NCBI GenBank assembly: GCA_001599595.1
Contig: BCHH01000013.1
Span: 416,543-480,542, forward strand
Length of the DNA stretch: 64,000 nucleotides
Source of the DNA: Beverwykella pulmonaria
Taxonomy: Eukaryota > Ascomycota > Dothideomycetes > Pleosporales > Melanommataceae
Direction: 5' to 3'
A program made the translations under genes and the position numbers. The notes below the pieces were generated by a model, which was not told the origin of the DNA, did not search any database, and saw only the letters and a list, made by a program, of their open reading frames with translations. Positions 34,740 through 46,713 of the stretch are shown here, piece after piece (positions within the stretch are counted from its first letter, which is position 1; each line of letters begins with the position of its first letter).

Positions 34740-35281
34740 AGTGTGTCGAAAAGAATTGAAGAGGCTTTGGCGTATGACTTAGAGCACTGCACTATCGCAC
34801 TCCTATCAGGCCATCCTACGGGTTCCCAAATGTTCATAACCGTCGCGGCTCTAATAGAGATCGGGAGAAGAGATTCTGGAAGCGTGCGGTGACAGCTGCT
34901 TTCACGAGCAACAACTCCGGACTTGAAAAAGTGTGGAGTTCCGCTCTATGAGATAGCAAGGACGGGCGATTGAGTCGTGGTCGACATTCTACTCGAACAT
35001 ACCCTGGTGCGCCTAGATCATACTATCCGCACGCCGTGGCCAGGACAGCAGAAATCGGGCGGGCGGAAAGGGATCATCTCTTGCACAAAGGCGCAGATCT
35101 GCAGCTAACGCGATTGCGGGTCGAGAGCACTGCCGCAGCGACAGAGAAGGGTTTCAAGGATGTCATCCGCGTCTTGTTGGAAATAAATGCTGACTTCAAG
35201 CCTGCATCGGAAGCGAGGAGCCTCCTATGTTGTCGGACCGGCTGGATGGTCGAAGCATTTAAAGATGGTGTGGATGGCTAA
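34740..35281 (+). pseudogene. Degenerate ankyrin-repeat-like gene
   Basis: Two frames carry successive pieces of ankyrin-like sequence: PLYEIARTGD, then after TGA VVVDILLEHTLVRLD, and in a second frame HLLHKGADLQL and KDVIRVLLEINADFKP. At least two in-frame stops and one frameshift separate them, so the gene is dead. The assignment rests on the helix-turn-helix pattern (VLLEINAD) only. Confidence 0.4.
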
Positions 35282-35579
35282 CCTCGAATTGATCAACATC
35301 GGGAACAATTGGGGGCGATTTGCAAATGCCCATGTTTGCAATCCCATGTAATTAGAGTCTGTGCCCCTGCGCTAAGCACCACGCTTGGTCTCGTATACAG
35401 ACATAGTCGCTCCGAAATACGCCGCACCGATTCGTCAAATACGCCCCGGCGGCAAAGTTGTCAGACTGCAAAATGCATGGCCCATACATAACCCCAGTAC
35501 CTGCCACTCGTACGGGAGGCGGATGCCCTCCCCTTTCATGTGAGTCCTACTCGCTTGCGCCTTGCTCGTGTGTCCTACA

Positions 35580-36525
35580 ATGGTTCAACTCCTACACTCC
35601 GCATCCGCGCTCTACGCCCTCGTAACGCTGAGCCTATTCCTCCCCCTCGCTTCTTCACACTTTACCGAGCCAAGTTCCAGCAACGACGACTTTGCGCAAA
35701 AATGGTTCGTGGGCGACACAATCCACATTGCCTGGGAAGCCAATTGGGATTGGGGGGTGCAGTCAGAGCCGAAAGTCGTCGACCTGTTCATTATGTGGTT
35801 TGATGATGGGATTGTGAATCCGTTTTGGGAGATGCTAAAAGGTACGTACGTTCCCTTTGAGACATGCAGGATGTGGATCGAGTCGAGCTAGTCCAAGGGG
35901 TTGGGGAAGTGACGGAGACTGACGACTTCCACTTGTAGCGAACATAACTTTGGATGAGCCTGGAACGCTGGACTGGAAAGTCGACGTCCAGGACAATGTC
36001 ATTGCTACATCGACGCAGTATCGTTTCCGGCTCATGGAGCATACCAACCCGTCGGTTTACATTGGATCCAAGGGGCCCAGGCTTCCGAGCAGAGGATTCA
36101 ATCTGTATCCGAATCCGGGGTCCTCGTCGGTCATTTCCTCGGAGACACTGTCGTTCTCTCCGCCAACATCAAGCCTGTCCTCTTCCCCGAGCAACGAAGC
36201 GAAACCTTCACCTCCTTCTTCATCTCCATCTCCAAGCAAGTCCTCCAAGAAGATCGGACCCATTGCCGGCGGTGTGGTGGCTGGATTAGCGGCTCTTGCG
36301 CTGTTGTGTGGTATCGCATTACTAGTCTTGCGACGCATGAAGCAGAAAAGGAAAAGACTGGCCGAGGCCACGGAGGCGGGCGCGGGTTTGAAAGGGGCCT
36401 GGACGCATAAGAATCATGTAGAGGAGGTGGTTGCTGAAATGGATGGAAATAAGCCAGTTGAATTGGATAGCGGGAAGCAGACAAGTAGGGAACTTGAGGG
36501 TTCAACACCAAGGGAATGGCATTGA
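35580..36525 (+). CDS. Single-pass membrane protein with secreted-side domain
   Basis: Two exons, 35580-35841 and 35939-36525, give 282 residues. Signal peptide (about residues 1-26, LYALVTLSLFLPLASSHF), an extracellular domain of about 120 residues with many Trp (HIAWEANWDWGV, FIMWFDDGIVNPFW), a Ser/Pro-rich stalk (about 150-195), then a transmembrane helix (GGVVAGLAALALLCGIALLVL) followed by a basic stop-transfer (RRMKQKRKR) and a cytosolic tail of about 65 residues. The layout resembles fungal wall-sensor-like proteins, but the outer domain is not a WSC domain. No precise family. Confidence 0.82.
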
Positions 36526-37053
36526 GGATGGAGGAACAGCAGGCAAGAGGCTTTAGAGGTTTAAAAATTCGGTAGTCAGGGAAGGGAAATATAGAGTGAG
36601 CGCAGAGGTGTTTTTTCGTTCCTATGCTGTTGAGAGTACTGAGATGATTCCACGAAGACGGACATGGCCTTTATTCGCGCGATGTCTAGACATATGTCTG
36701 CTCACTCGGTGCTCTATGCCAAACTCAAGATCTCGCTAGAGAGATATTTTGGTGCCGAGGTTCGGATAGAGAGTCTTGTCGATGTCGCTTTAGGCAGCCC
36801 CGCGTCTGCCATGCTAGCGGCACAGCGCAACTCTATTGGATAGAGTCATGTCTATCCGACACTCGTTACACCGGTAAACCCACAAAGTCCGTAGGAGTTC
36901 GAGCGGGAGACGGTGTTGGATGTAGCCGGGTCGGCGAACGTAAGGTACCGATAGTCTATTTTGACTAACAATATAAATAGTCCAGTATCTCTTCCCCCAC
37001 TTACTCTCAAGCATCAAGCTCCAATATCAACACCAGCTCAAACCATATTTATC
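36526..37053. other. Intergenic region
   Basis: Promoter of the GST gene. Nothing else seen. Confidence 0.6.
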
Positions 37054-37779
37054 ATGTCAGGCATCACGGTCCACCACCTACAAATCGGTCAGGGCGAGCG
37101 GATCCCGTGGTTGCTTGAAGAGCTTGGTGTCCCCTACCAAATCAAGCTCTACCAGCGTAGTCCCATTTTCTCGCCGCCAGAGCTGCAAGCCCTCCACCCC
37201 ATGGGCGCATCACCCGTCATTGAAGACGCGACATTCGACAAAGAAAATCCCCTCCTACTTGCGGAGTCGGGCGCAATCACCGAGTACATCATCCATAAGC
37301 ATGGTAATGGACGTCTTGCTCTCCCGCCATCGCATCCCAATTACGCCGACTACCTCTACTGGTTCCACTTCTCAAATAGCAATCTCCAACCTACTCTTTT
37401 CCGGCGGGCACTCGTGAGGTCCCTGTCCACGGGCGAGGAAGATGTTCGATACAAGAGCGCGGATGACCGGACCAAACGCGCACTTGGGCACTTTGAGAAC
37501 CGCCTCGCAAACACGACGTACCTAGCAGGCGACGAGTTCACGGCCGCAGACGTGATGAGTGTCTGGTGTCTGACCACGATGCGCAAATTCGAGCCAGTGG
37601 ATTTGACAGACTATCCGGGTATCCAGAAATGGCTGAAGAAGTGCACAGAGAGGCCTGCGTATCGCGCTGCGATGAAGAAGGGGGATCCGGACCTGAGGAT
37701 CGAGGAGCTTATTAGTGTAAAAGGGCCGGACAGGTTCGGAGCTTTTGGGAAGGTGTTCAAGAATGAGGCGAAGGTCTAG
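37054..37779 (+). CDS. Glutathione S-transferase
   Basis: Intronless, 241 residues from the ATG at 37054 (SGITVHHLQIGQGERIPW). The N-terminal thioredoxin fold shows SPIFSPPELQALHPMG, SPVIED and LAESGAITEYI, the Glu-Ser pair that binds glutathione. The helical C domain holds the N-capping motif TTYLAGDEFTAADVMSVW. It conjugates glutathione to electrophiles in the cytosol. Sequence is nearest the Ure2/GstB-like fungal group; subclass is inferred. Confidence 0.92.
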   Translation: MSGITVHHLQIGQGERIPWLLEELGVPYQIKLYQRSPIFSPPELQALHPMGASPVIEDATFDKENPLLLAESGAITEYIIHKHGNGRLALPPSHPNYADYLYWFHFSNSNLQPTLFRRALVRSLSTGEEDVRYKSADDRTKRALGHFENRLANTTYLAGDEFTAADVMSVWCLTTMRKFEPVDLTDYPGIQKWLKKCTERPAYRAAMKKGDPDLRIEELISVKGPDRFGAFGKVFKNEAKV

Positions 37780-38318
37780 TATTGTGGATATGGGATGATA
37801 TGCGTGAACTTGAAAAGCTTGAGAGCGGCGATAAATCAAATGGTACTCGAAAGGAGGGAAAAGACTAGGTGAACAGATATTGAATAGAAGACGACCGCAA
37901 GCGTATGCTAATAGTCGCTCACTTTACCACCAGTCCGCTGATATGCTCGTATTGTGATGAGAAACTCTTGCTTTCATTATGAAAAGTCTAAGGTAGGGTT
38001 CTTTAGCTGTTCAATGACTCATTTATCTTGCTTTAAGTTTGCGCTATCACGGACTAATCATGGAATGAAGACAGCACGTGACCTATTGTCTGCTGTACCA
38101 AGCCCTCAAGCACTTTGGTTTGATCGATCTGTACTCAGACACACAATCCTCCATTTTCGAATTCCTGTACCTAAACCGCATGAAAAAAAACCCGGAAAAT
38201 AATGTACACCCCTAGACCCCAAATATTCGCCCATATATCTCCTCGTTTTTTGCTCAAGTGCGCGATGAAAGAGAAGACAACCGCAAGAGCCTTCCATACC
38301 CTCTCTTGAAATAGATCT
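37780..38318. other. Intergenic region between converging genes
   Basis: 3' flanks of the GST and of the Zn2Cys6-like gene. A CACGTGAC box lies near 38075. Nothing coding. Confidence 0.6.
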
Positions 38319-39315
38319 TCAAGCTAACCGTAGCTCGCGAAACGCCTGCCTCCCCAACCCCTCACCCGGATGTCCCTTCACCATCCGCCATCCAAACCCA
38401 CCATCCAAATATCTTCCCTCAAACCTCTCCCCTCTGGTAGGAAGTACCCAATTCCTGCGCTCTTCCTTCTGCATCCACTGCTCGCGTAACTACACCACGT
38501 CAGTAACTCATCAAATCCCCAATCTTTCCAAGTGAACTTACCTCTCGGCACAGCTTCTCCTTCCTTTCCCAAAGCTCGGAGTCTTGGTTTTGAAGTTTTA
38601 GAAGCACAGGCGTCAAATTCCCCACCCCATCGCCCCTAACCCTCTCTTCGTTCACTTTCTTCCGCTGCAATAAACACATTTCCCCGTGCCCAGACCGCTT
38701 GCAGCGCGAGCACGAGGGTGGTATGCGGGAACAAGGTAGATTGGCGTATACGCATTGGAGGCAGGAGGTCATCCATACCAGTCTCGGCGCGGCGGGGTCG
38801 AGTGGAGGAGGGGAGTCTAGTTGATTGTCAAGATCGATGCTGTGGGAGAGAGATGCCGAAGTTTGGGAGGAGTGGGAGAAGAGACTGGACGCGCAGTTGT
38901 ACGATGGTGCATCTTCGGGGGTTAGGCTATCTTGTTCCTTCTCCTTCTCTTTTACTAGTTGTTTGTCACATTTCAGGGCCCAATCTGCCTCTTCATCGTC
39001 GATAGTTATAGCGGATGTGTTGGAGGCAACCTCCTCGCCGTCCGCCACTTTCAAACCGTTGATGTTAGCACTTGGCGTATCGAATATGCTCTCGTAGGAG
39101 AAACTTGTATTCGTTGGCGATGGCTCCTCAAATACCTCGCTTCCCTGCCGCCGTCGAGCCGGCGTCTTCGGTCCATCCTCCTCTTCGCCCTCTACTTCAC
39201 CCAAAGCATCAATTGCCGTTTCTTTAAAATCCAGTCGCTGAAGCCACTCCAAGATGAGCTGCGGGATGTTCAATTGCGCCATTGGGTCAGCTCCCTGTGG
39301 TACATCGTCATCCAT
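38319..39315 (-). CDS. Unknown fungal protein with internal Zn2Cys6-like cluster
   Basis: Two exons on the minus strand, 39315-38542 and 38489-38319, give 314 residues. The ATG at 39315 (MDDDVPQGADPM) is preferred; a frame-compatible ATG at 39426 would add 37 residues that look like untranslated leader. The first about 185 residues are acidic and Ser-rich. Then six Cys are spaced C-x2-C-x6-C-x6-C-x2-C-x8-C (CLQC, LPC, PSCSRC, GEMC), which fits the Gal4 cluster spacing but lacks the basic residues between Cys 2 and 3 and is not N-terminal. The C terminus is Arg-rich (QRRK-like, MQKEERRNWVLPTRGERF). It may be a regulator or an RNA/ribosome-linked factor; function unknown. Confidence 0.75.
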
Positions 39316-39987
39316 GGCGTCAAAGTTAGCGATTGGAGGTGATGGAACGGAAAAGCGGGCGAGCCCAAGAGAGAAACTGAGGAGGACAGAGAGGTGATTG
39401 AATCGTAGGTGAAGGCGAGACGTCATGGCTCCGCGTCGGCGGCTTTCGCTTTCACCCTTGCATTCAAATCTCGCGATAATGTGCGATGCTAATGGCTTTG
39501 GGTCGATGAGCTAGGATCGAGAAATGGTGTTAGGTGTAGCTGTTTGAGATTGAGAAGAGTTGTGCGAACGGATTCACTTGTCGAGATAGGAGACGGGGGA
39601 GTGTGCGAGGTCACTGAATGCAAATTGTAGCCTGAGTAGGAAGCGCCGAAATACACGGACTGGACACTGGACACTGGCAACGTTAACAAAAACGCTAACG
39701 TGTGTGACCCCAAGGGGATGACAGGGTGAGAGAGTGAGGGTGAAGACGCCTTCTTGAAGAGATAGCAAAGGACGATTCACCAGCTGGAAGAAAGTACATT
39801 TCGGACTTCCGCTCTCCACATTGCGTAATTATATGCATCACATATCTACGATAATTAGGCGCACAAAATGGAAGAGAACGATTGTCAGCAAATGGGCAGA
39901 GTCGTGTACTCAAGAATCCAAATTTTGCCCAGCGTCCAAACGCTGTCCGTGGGTATCGCAGCTATCAACACCATACACATACCTCGC
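39316..39987. other. Intergenic region
   Basis: Promoter of the Zn2Cys6-like gene at the left and 3' flank of YPP1 at the right. Frames on both strands are short and overlap one another. Confidence 0.6.
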
Positions 39988-42900
39988 CTACAAGACGAAG
40001 CCGCCCAAGGCCACATTTTTCCAGCTCCGGACCGGATGCGTGTCCTCGAGTTCCACGCACCACCACAGAACCTCCTTGGTCTTTTCAATCTGGCCACTCT
40101 CTTCATATGCCCTAGCCAGGGCGAACCATGCCTCTGAGTAATCCCAACCCGCGCCAAGCTTGGTCAACGTAGAAAGAAGCCCGTAGGCGCGGTCGCGCGC
40201 CATGAGTCTGTTGAGTTCGGGCGGAGAGATCTGGTTCTCGGCTGAGGGGGTATGTGATGTCAAATGAGTCTTCTTTGAACTAGATGCAGAGTCGGATACG
40301 GTTGGTGTTGAAGGCCGTGCTGTATTCGCGATTATATCTGAGCTCCTCGCCGGCTCCAATGGGATGACCTTGCTGTAAATGTCGAGCAAGATGTTGGACA
40401 GACCTACGATAGCCTCTGGGTGGTCTGGGAAGTGCAACACAGCTCTTTCGAAATCTGTCCGTCCCTCATGCTTTAGTGACTGAGCCACTAGTAGCTCTCC
40501 TCGCTGATCGCGAATTAGCATTTGGTCATGATACTTAAGAGCTTCAACTTACTGCAGCGAAGGCGTCAGCCCACAGCGCCTCGACACTCTTTCCACTGCC
40601 CCACCCGCTGTCCGCAAATGCCTTGCTAGTTGATGACTCTTGTGCCACCTCCACCTCTAAAGATTCAGCAAGCTTCAACGCCTCATTGACGGCCCCTTGG
40701 GCATCTTCGAACATTTCTGCTCGCGTGTATAATCCTGCAATGAATATCCATATACCCACCAGCAGCGTCACCTTTTGTCGACGTTCTTGGAGCTTGGAAA
40801 AGCGAGGATCGGGGGAAATGTAATCTGCAGGGGGAAATGGGGCGGGCAGGCGGGTGTCTTGCCTCGGTGGCTGCCTGAAATGGCCTGCTGGGGGCGGCTC
40901 TGAAGAAGGTGACATATTATGTGCAATAGGACGAAGTGGGCGGTCATGGCCGTCAATCGATTGACTGAGTGAACTAGACCTGGAAGGACGTCCAGGAGAC
41001 TTGGCGCGAACCGAACTGTTTCGAGCGGATGTGCCATTCGCAACTCCTTCAGGAAGATGAGGCACTTCAGGAGTGTGCCCAGCATCTACTTCCGACTTCC
41101 TACGCAAACTATTTGCGCTTCGTTTTCGGAGTTTACTTGGAGTTCGTTTCACGCCGGCCTCTTCTTGCTTTTGATGGAACAAATGATTATTATGACCATT
41201 CGCGTAGCCGCTTCCATTTTCGTCCGTAATTTGAATGGTAGGGGCTGCGGTACCTTGTGTGGCTACCGTTGACGGCCTTGAGCTTGTTATCGAAGAGTTG
41301 CGAGCGACTGTGTTATTCTGCGCAACCCTCACAGATCCCTTCGATCGGAAAATACTACCTCGAATGGTTCCAACAGCGCTCTTCGGTGGCGCAATTGCAG
41401 TGGCTGGTAGTTGTACCTTGGCTTGTTCTGCAGCAGGGCCCCCAAAGAGCCGAGCATAGAGTGCAAGAAGCTCGTCGCACCCATCTACAGCAGTGTTAGA
41501 CCCCTCCACCACTTCCACTAGAGCCAGCTGTGTCATTTTGATTTGAAGTATTCCACCTTTCTCGTAGCTTTCCATTTGGTCCACTAGGCCTAGATTTTTT
41601 CCGCTCGCACCATTCGCTTCGTTCAAATGCTGACTCCGATAGGCTGCATCCCCGTCCTCCTTCCCAAAGAGTATCGCAGGGTCTCCAAACTGTTCAAATG
41701 CTGCTTCGCATGATTTCTCGGCGGTGTTGAAATCTGATCGCGATGTCAACAGAAGAGCAAGTAGATGCCATATAGGAATGAGTTTTCGTTCACGCCCAAA
41801 TTCTGTGACCAACCCGCCCGAAAGCATGCCATCGGCACTCATGGAAGCCTTCTGCTTGGTAGCGGAGGAAAGAGCGCGCTTGGTAACTTTTATCGCGCCT
41901 GGAATATCGCGCATTTCAGCCAGGAGAAGAGCGAGGGCATAGAGGGCTTCGATACTGTTGGGATCTTCCAATCTCGGTTCAAGTGATTTTCGGAGGTATC
42001 GGACCGCTCTGGTCTGGATACCGGTTCGTGCGTCCGCATCGTAAGTAAATCGTGCCCAGTGAGCCTGGCTGACCCCTATCGCACAGTACGCAACTGCAAG
42101 CGACCTTGGTGAGACCGCAGCCTCAATGGACCGCACCGAGCCAGCTTCAGAGGTGTTGGCTTTGATATGTTGGGTTTGCTCAATCCATTTCTCTATGTGG
42201 ATTCCAATTTCAAGTGCTTTCTCGGCCTCTTTCCTCGAACCAAAGCGACAAAGGATCCTTATAGCTTCAGCAGAAGTGCGCAGAATCAAGTTGTCGTCAT
42301 CCAAGCCCACGTCCTCTTCCCCGGATTTCTCGGCCCGATCTTTGCCTCGAGCGATGATCTCGACGTATGAATCGTAAGCCTTGAGCGCCAAGTCGAACTC
42401 TGCGAGAGAGGCATGAACGGTGAACAGGTGGCGGAGTACTTGTGTGGAATGAAAAGTCTTGGTAGCTGCCCGATACAGTATCTGAACATAGATGTCAGAT
42501 TCGAAAGTTGAAGTTAGCAGGTCAGGGCCAGTACGACTGACTTACATCGAGTACACCTCGACCCACGGCTTCTTTCCCGCCTTCGCCTAGATCGTGATCG
42601 CTCCATGTTGGGCCACAGAAAAACCGCCAGTTATGCATAACTGCATCCGTCCATGCCTCCATTTCCTGATTGCTCTCACTTGCTTTGGGGAAATGTGTCT
42701 CTTTCAATAATAGGCTTTCGTAAATAGTTTCCACTCGTTTGAGTTCTGCACGCTGTTGCAATCTTGTGTCAGAATACCGCTGGAGAGAACTCTTTTCAGA
42801 AGCATCCAGGAAAGAAGATTCGGCGTGATACGGTAGACTATATCGAAGTATTGTGGAGAGTGTATCATAGTACGCCTTCCATGCTAGGCGGCGATATTGT

Positions 42901-43821
42901 GCTGCGGTCGCTCCTTCAGTACCAGCAGTTTTTGCACTTGTTTCCCAGTATTTCGCCCAGAACCTATACGCATGTAGAGCCTCAGCAGGTTCCACAAACT
43001 CGTTGGTCTCGACAGATTGGTCAGATAAGATGCACACCCGCACTAACAGATGTTCGGTCCACATCTTGAATTGGGAAGATTCGGTGTTCATAGCACTAAG
43101 GGAGGAGAGCCAAGGAAGTATTGAGGAATAGCAGGGGAAGGCTTCTTCGACAGAGCCGGTCTTTTCTAGCGAAGAGCCTGCGCATGGTGAGACTGAGACT
43201 TCCACATATGTTTATTCAAGTGCCATACCTTTGAGATAAGCGCCCTTCACCAGGCAGACCCGCGACCAGCCATTTAGCGATATTTCTTTGCTCGACATCT
43301 TTTTGGCGACAGCGGAGAGGTCTTTGGGCAATCTTGCGATGGCTAGGCCGGGTTCGTCCAAGACGTAGTGAATCCATCCTAAGCATATGGTGGCCTGGAA
43401 CGCGTCCTGAACGTAGTCCCCCTCCTCGTCGATGGCCGTGAGCAGCGGCGGTATGATGCTGGCAAGTCCGGTGGAGGCGGTCGAAGCGGCGGTGGAGGGT
43501 CTCTGGGAATTGTACGCAGCGATGTGCACCTCGGACCGCGCGGTGAGCGTGAGGCCTGAGGGAATCGTTAAGAAATGGATTCGTAGAAGGGGCAGCGTGG
43601 GGGATGCTGACAGCGACGGTGCGGTGCATGCTTCTCAATCTTCCTGCACAGCTCTGGAACATCCTTCCAGCTTCCTGCACATCGTGCCTCGTCCAATTGG
43701 GCTATGTAGCGCGAGGCCTTGTCGTTTCCGGGGCGGCTCTATGAAGGTGTAAGCTCAAGATGTGAGAATGACGTTGCGATCGAGAACTGCCCCATCGCTG
43801 GGAGGAAGCACCCACACCCAT
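39988..43821 (-). CDS. YPP1: Ypp1/TTC7-like TPR protein (PI4-kinase scaffold)
   Basis: Six exons on the minus strand: 43821-43816, 43738-43612, 43555-43229, 43177-42546, 42481-40553 and 40503-39988, giving 1,178 residues. The 6-base first exon (Met-Gly) is the least certain part. NDKASRYIAQLDEARCAGSW opens the family. TPR-type helices follow (LGWIHYVLDEPGLAIARL, EALYALALLLAEM, EAWFALARAYEESGQIEKTK), interrupted by a Ser-rich insert at about 630-830 (codons near 41,000-41,400). Ypp1 with Efr3 tethers the Stt4 PI4-kinase at plasma-membrane patches. It is divergent from RIX1. Confidence 0.88.
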
Positions 43822-44161
43822 GGTGGCAATGATAGACCTATCGCAATAGACGGACCCGCAGGGCGCGTGAAGTCATATTCGAGAAGGAGAACAGGGGCTG
43901 GAGGGGTGAAGTATGGTGGCAACAGCATGCGCTGGTCACTATTCGCCGCACACGGACGTGCCCAGTTCTAGTGTAGTGGGAGCAGTCAGTGGCTGGCCCG
44001 CCACACCCTAGTCGTTTTAGCGTATCGCGGCCCGACGTTAGTCCGGGATGGCTGAACTTTTTCACAACCGCAGCGCATGTCAAACTCTAAATCACCACGC
44101 TTCGTGACTAATTGCCTGACGGTATCTTGACGGGGAGACGAGAGGAAGGGATTTGTTCAAG
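43822..44161. promoter_or_regulatory. Divergent promoter, YPP1 / RIX1
   Basis: 340 bases between the two starts. A TCCGGGATGG stretch and GC-rich blocks, no site recognised. Confidence 0.5.
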
Positions 44162-46570
44162 ATGGCACCAAACGCAGCCGAGTTGGCCACTCTTCGCGCC
44201 CTAACATTTCGTCTGTCGTCTACGGCGACCTCGCAACTTCCTCCGCACGTGCCTGCTATTGCTGCATCCTTGGCCAATTGTCGGTCGTTGCTCTCCTCTA
44301 ATCAGGCTTCGGGCAACAAATCGTCTTCCGATGCCTCAGTAGCTATCCACAAGTATCGAACTTTGCTGTCGACACTCCTCCAGGACCGCACTGTCCAGGG
44401 AAGATGGGCTGCCATTGTGCTTATCAAGGCTACCATTGAAGTCGGCGGATGGGAAACACTGCAAAAGAGCCTGCCATGGGTGCGCGGACTCTTGGGAATC
44501 CTGAAAAAACCAGACCCTCCATCGTCGAAAAAGCTGTGTCTCATCACACTTACTCGTATTTTCGTCCTCACTCGCGAGTACCCTACACTGGTTCGCGAAA
44601 TCACAACACCTTCTCTCCCTGCATACATCCAGTTCTGCCTACAGTTGGCCACATCGAAAGTTTCAGCCGGTCTTCTACTAATCGTCCTCGAGAGCTTCAC
44701 ACTACTGGTTCCGCGACATCCAACCATATTCCGGACCTACTTGAAACCACTTCTTCAGCTTCTTGGGCAAACCATCGCTCCTACGCCTTCCAGCAAACTC
44801 GCCGCCGAGCAAAGTTCTGCGCCGAAGTTGTATATCTCATCTGGTGTATCGGATGCTGCCCGACGACTCTACGTCCAGTTACCTTGCTGTGCGCCAAAAG
44901 GAGCTTCAAACGAAGAATGGGAAAGGGCATTCAAGAACACTGTCGCCAACGCGCACCGCGTTGCTGACAAGGTCTTTCGCGCTGTAGTGGAGGATTGGCA
45001 GTCTTCTCTGCGTGGCCCCCAAACAGTGAATGGTCACACGTTAGACCACGAGGTTCAAGATCTTGAGTTTGATGACATGTCACTGCCGCCGTGGTCTGGC
45101 ATTTATGCAGGGAGCGAGCGTCTGGTCAATCTGTTGCGGCTGATCAAAGAACATCTAGTAAATCCTACAGCCGGCGTAGTCAACCTTCATATTGGCGTGG
45201 TTTTGGACCTGCTCACGAGGATGCTGTCACTTACCGTACCTTCTTCAGCGGGAGCCAAGAATGTGCAGAACACTGTCAGATTCAACAACCAAGTCAGCAA
45301 GGAAGAACGCGAAAACCTTTGGCTGGTCTTGCCGCAAGTTCATGTCGCGGCGATTGAGGTCCTGCTCGCGTTGACGGATCGCTGCGAAGATAGCATGTCT
45401 GCACTCGACTCTCTTGTTCTTGACCAATTGGTTTGGGTGTTCAACGCGGAAAAAGACACGCCTCGAATACGGACGGCCTGTTACCTAGCAGTGGCACAGC
45501 TAATTCGGCGGTCGGGCGCGACCCTTCTAAAAACTTCGACTGACCAGCTCACCTGCATGATACGTGCATGCTGTGACGATATACTGCCTTCAGAAACTGC
45601 TCTCATCGCATCGAATCAATCCTCGGCGCAGAACAAAGCGAATGGGGCCGGCCAGCAGCAGTCGTCCACGAATGTTGACGCGTTCCTTCAATCTGTGGAC
45701 TCAAAAGACTGGAATGCCAACTTCAGCGGTCTCAAGCAAGCCGCATATGATCTACTACCCGTGCTTTTGACTGGCATACGAGCTCAGTATCTTTCCGACT
45801 CTCTCCGCGCTCGGATGGATCGAACTGCCATTCTAGTTCAACACAAAGACGCCATGGTCGCCAGCGTCTTGAATCCTCCGCCTAGCAAGAAGTTCGGCAA
45901 GCCAGCTGCAAGCATTTTGCCGCTCATGGCAAGGTCTTTCGCTGCACAGAAGGACGTGGAGGGACTACTAAAACCTAGGATGCCGGTGATTCGTATTGGT
46001 CCTCTGGAATCAGAGGCGGAGGATGACGTGGAAGAAGAATCGGCTGAGGATATAGAGGAAGACGATGAACGTTTTGTTGGGGAGGAACTTGACACACTTC
46101 TGGAGACGCAGACAGAGGCTTTTGTGAGCGACTCAGCAATGACAGATGCCCCCAGTTTTGGTAGCGAGTTAGCACAGCCTGCACCCTCTTCGTTTGCGCT
46201 GCCAATTGCGGTCCCAGCAGACCAAGAGACAGCTGCAGTGGTGCCAGAGTTTGTGCCGACTGTTGGTAGCAGTAAAAGAGCCCAGAGTGAAGATACACTG
46301 CCTTCTCTCACTAAGAGAGTGAAAGTAGATACTAAGAGGGAGGTGCCCAAGGAAGAGGCGCACACTCATACCCCCGCTACAGCTGCGTCCACCTTCGTCA
46401 CACAATCTTCCGACTTTGCAGAGGTATCGGCCACGGTTTCGATACAGCCGTCTCCGTCAAGACCACCAGTGGCGCTTGCTGCCCCAGCAACCACGGAAGA
46501 CGACAGCGAGGACATTGACGACATTGTTCCTTTAGTTTTCGGCCAGGACACAGACGAAGAGTCAGACTAA
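44162..46570 (+). CDS. RIX1: Pre-rRNA-processing protein Rix1
   Basis: Intronless, 802 residues from the ATG at 44162. The N-terminal RIX1/PELP1 helical repeat domain is recognisable (ELATLRALTFRLSS, GRWAAIVLIKATIEVGGWE, YPTLVREITTPSLPAYIQFC). The C terminus is acidic (EDDVEEESAEDIEEDDERF) and low in structure. With Ipi1 and Ipi3 the protein forms the nucleolar/nucleoplasmic complex that assembles on the pre-60S particle for ITS2 removal. Length is normal for filamentous fungi. Confidence 0.93.
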   Translation: MAPNAAELATLRALTFRLSSTATSQLPPHVPAIAASLANCRSLLSSNQASGNKSSSDASVAIHKYRTLLSTLLQDRTVQGRWAAIVLIKATIEVGGWETLQKSLPWVRGLLGILKKPDPPSSKKLCLITLTRIFVLTREYPTLVREITTPSLPAYIQFCLQLATSKVSAGLLLIVLESFTLLVPRHPTIFRTYLKPLLQLLGQTIAPTPSSKLAAEQSSAPKLYISSGVSDAARRLYVQLPCCAPKGASNEEWERAFKNTVANAHRVADKVFRAVVEDWQSSLRGPQTVNGHTLDHEVQDLEFDDMSLPPWSGIYAGSERLVNLLRLIKEHLVNPTAGVVNLHIGVVLDLLTRMLSLTVPSSAGAKNVQNTVRFNNQVSKEERENLWLVLPQVHVAAIEVLLALTDRCEDSMSALDSLVLDQLVWVFNAEKDTPRIRTACYLAVAQLIRRSGATLLKTSTDQLTCMIRACCDDILPSETALIASNQSSAQNKANGAGQQQSSTNVDAFLQSVDSKDWNANFSGLKQAAYDLLPVLLTGIRAQYLSDSLRARMDRTAILVQHKDAMVASVLNPPPSKKFGKPAASILPLMARSFAAQKDVEGLLKPRMPVIRIGPLESEAEDDVEEESAEDIEEDDERFVGEELDTLLETQTEAFVSDSAMTDAPSFGSELAQPAPSSFALPIAVPADQETAAVVPEFVPTVGSSKRAQSEDTLPSLTKRVKVDTKREVPKEEAHTHTPATAASTFVTQSSDFAEVSATVSIQPSPSRPPVALAAPATTEDDSEDIDDIVPLVFGQDTDEESD

Positions 46571-46713
46571 GTAGTTTTGGCAAGCACGCCTCTATGGTTC
46601 TTGGCAATTGGAAGTATATTAAACTTTTTCTTCGTTGACGAGTGTTAAACGGTGAAAGCATTGCCCAACAGTGAAGACACAAACCTTAACCCGCGCTCAC
46701 TTCGTCGCTTGCA

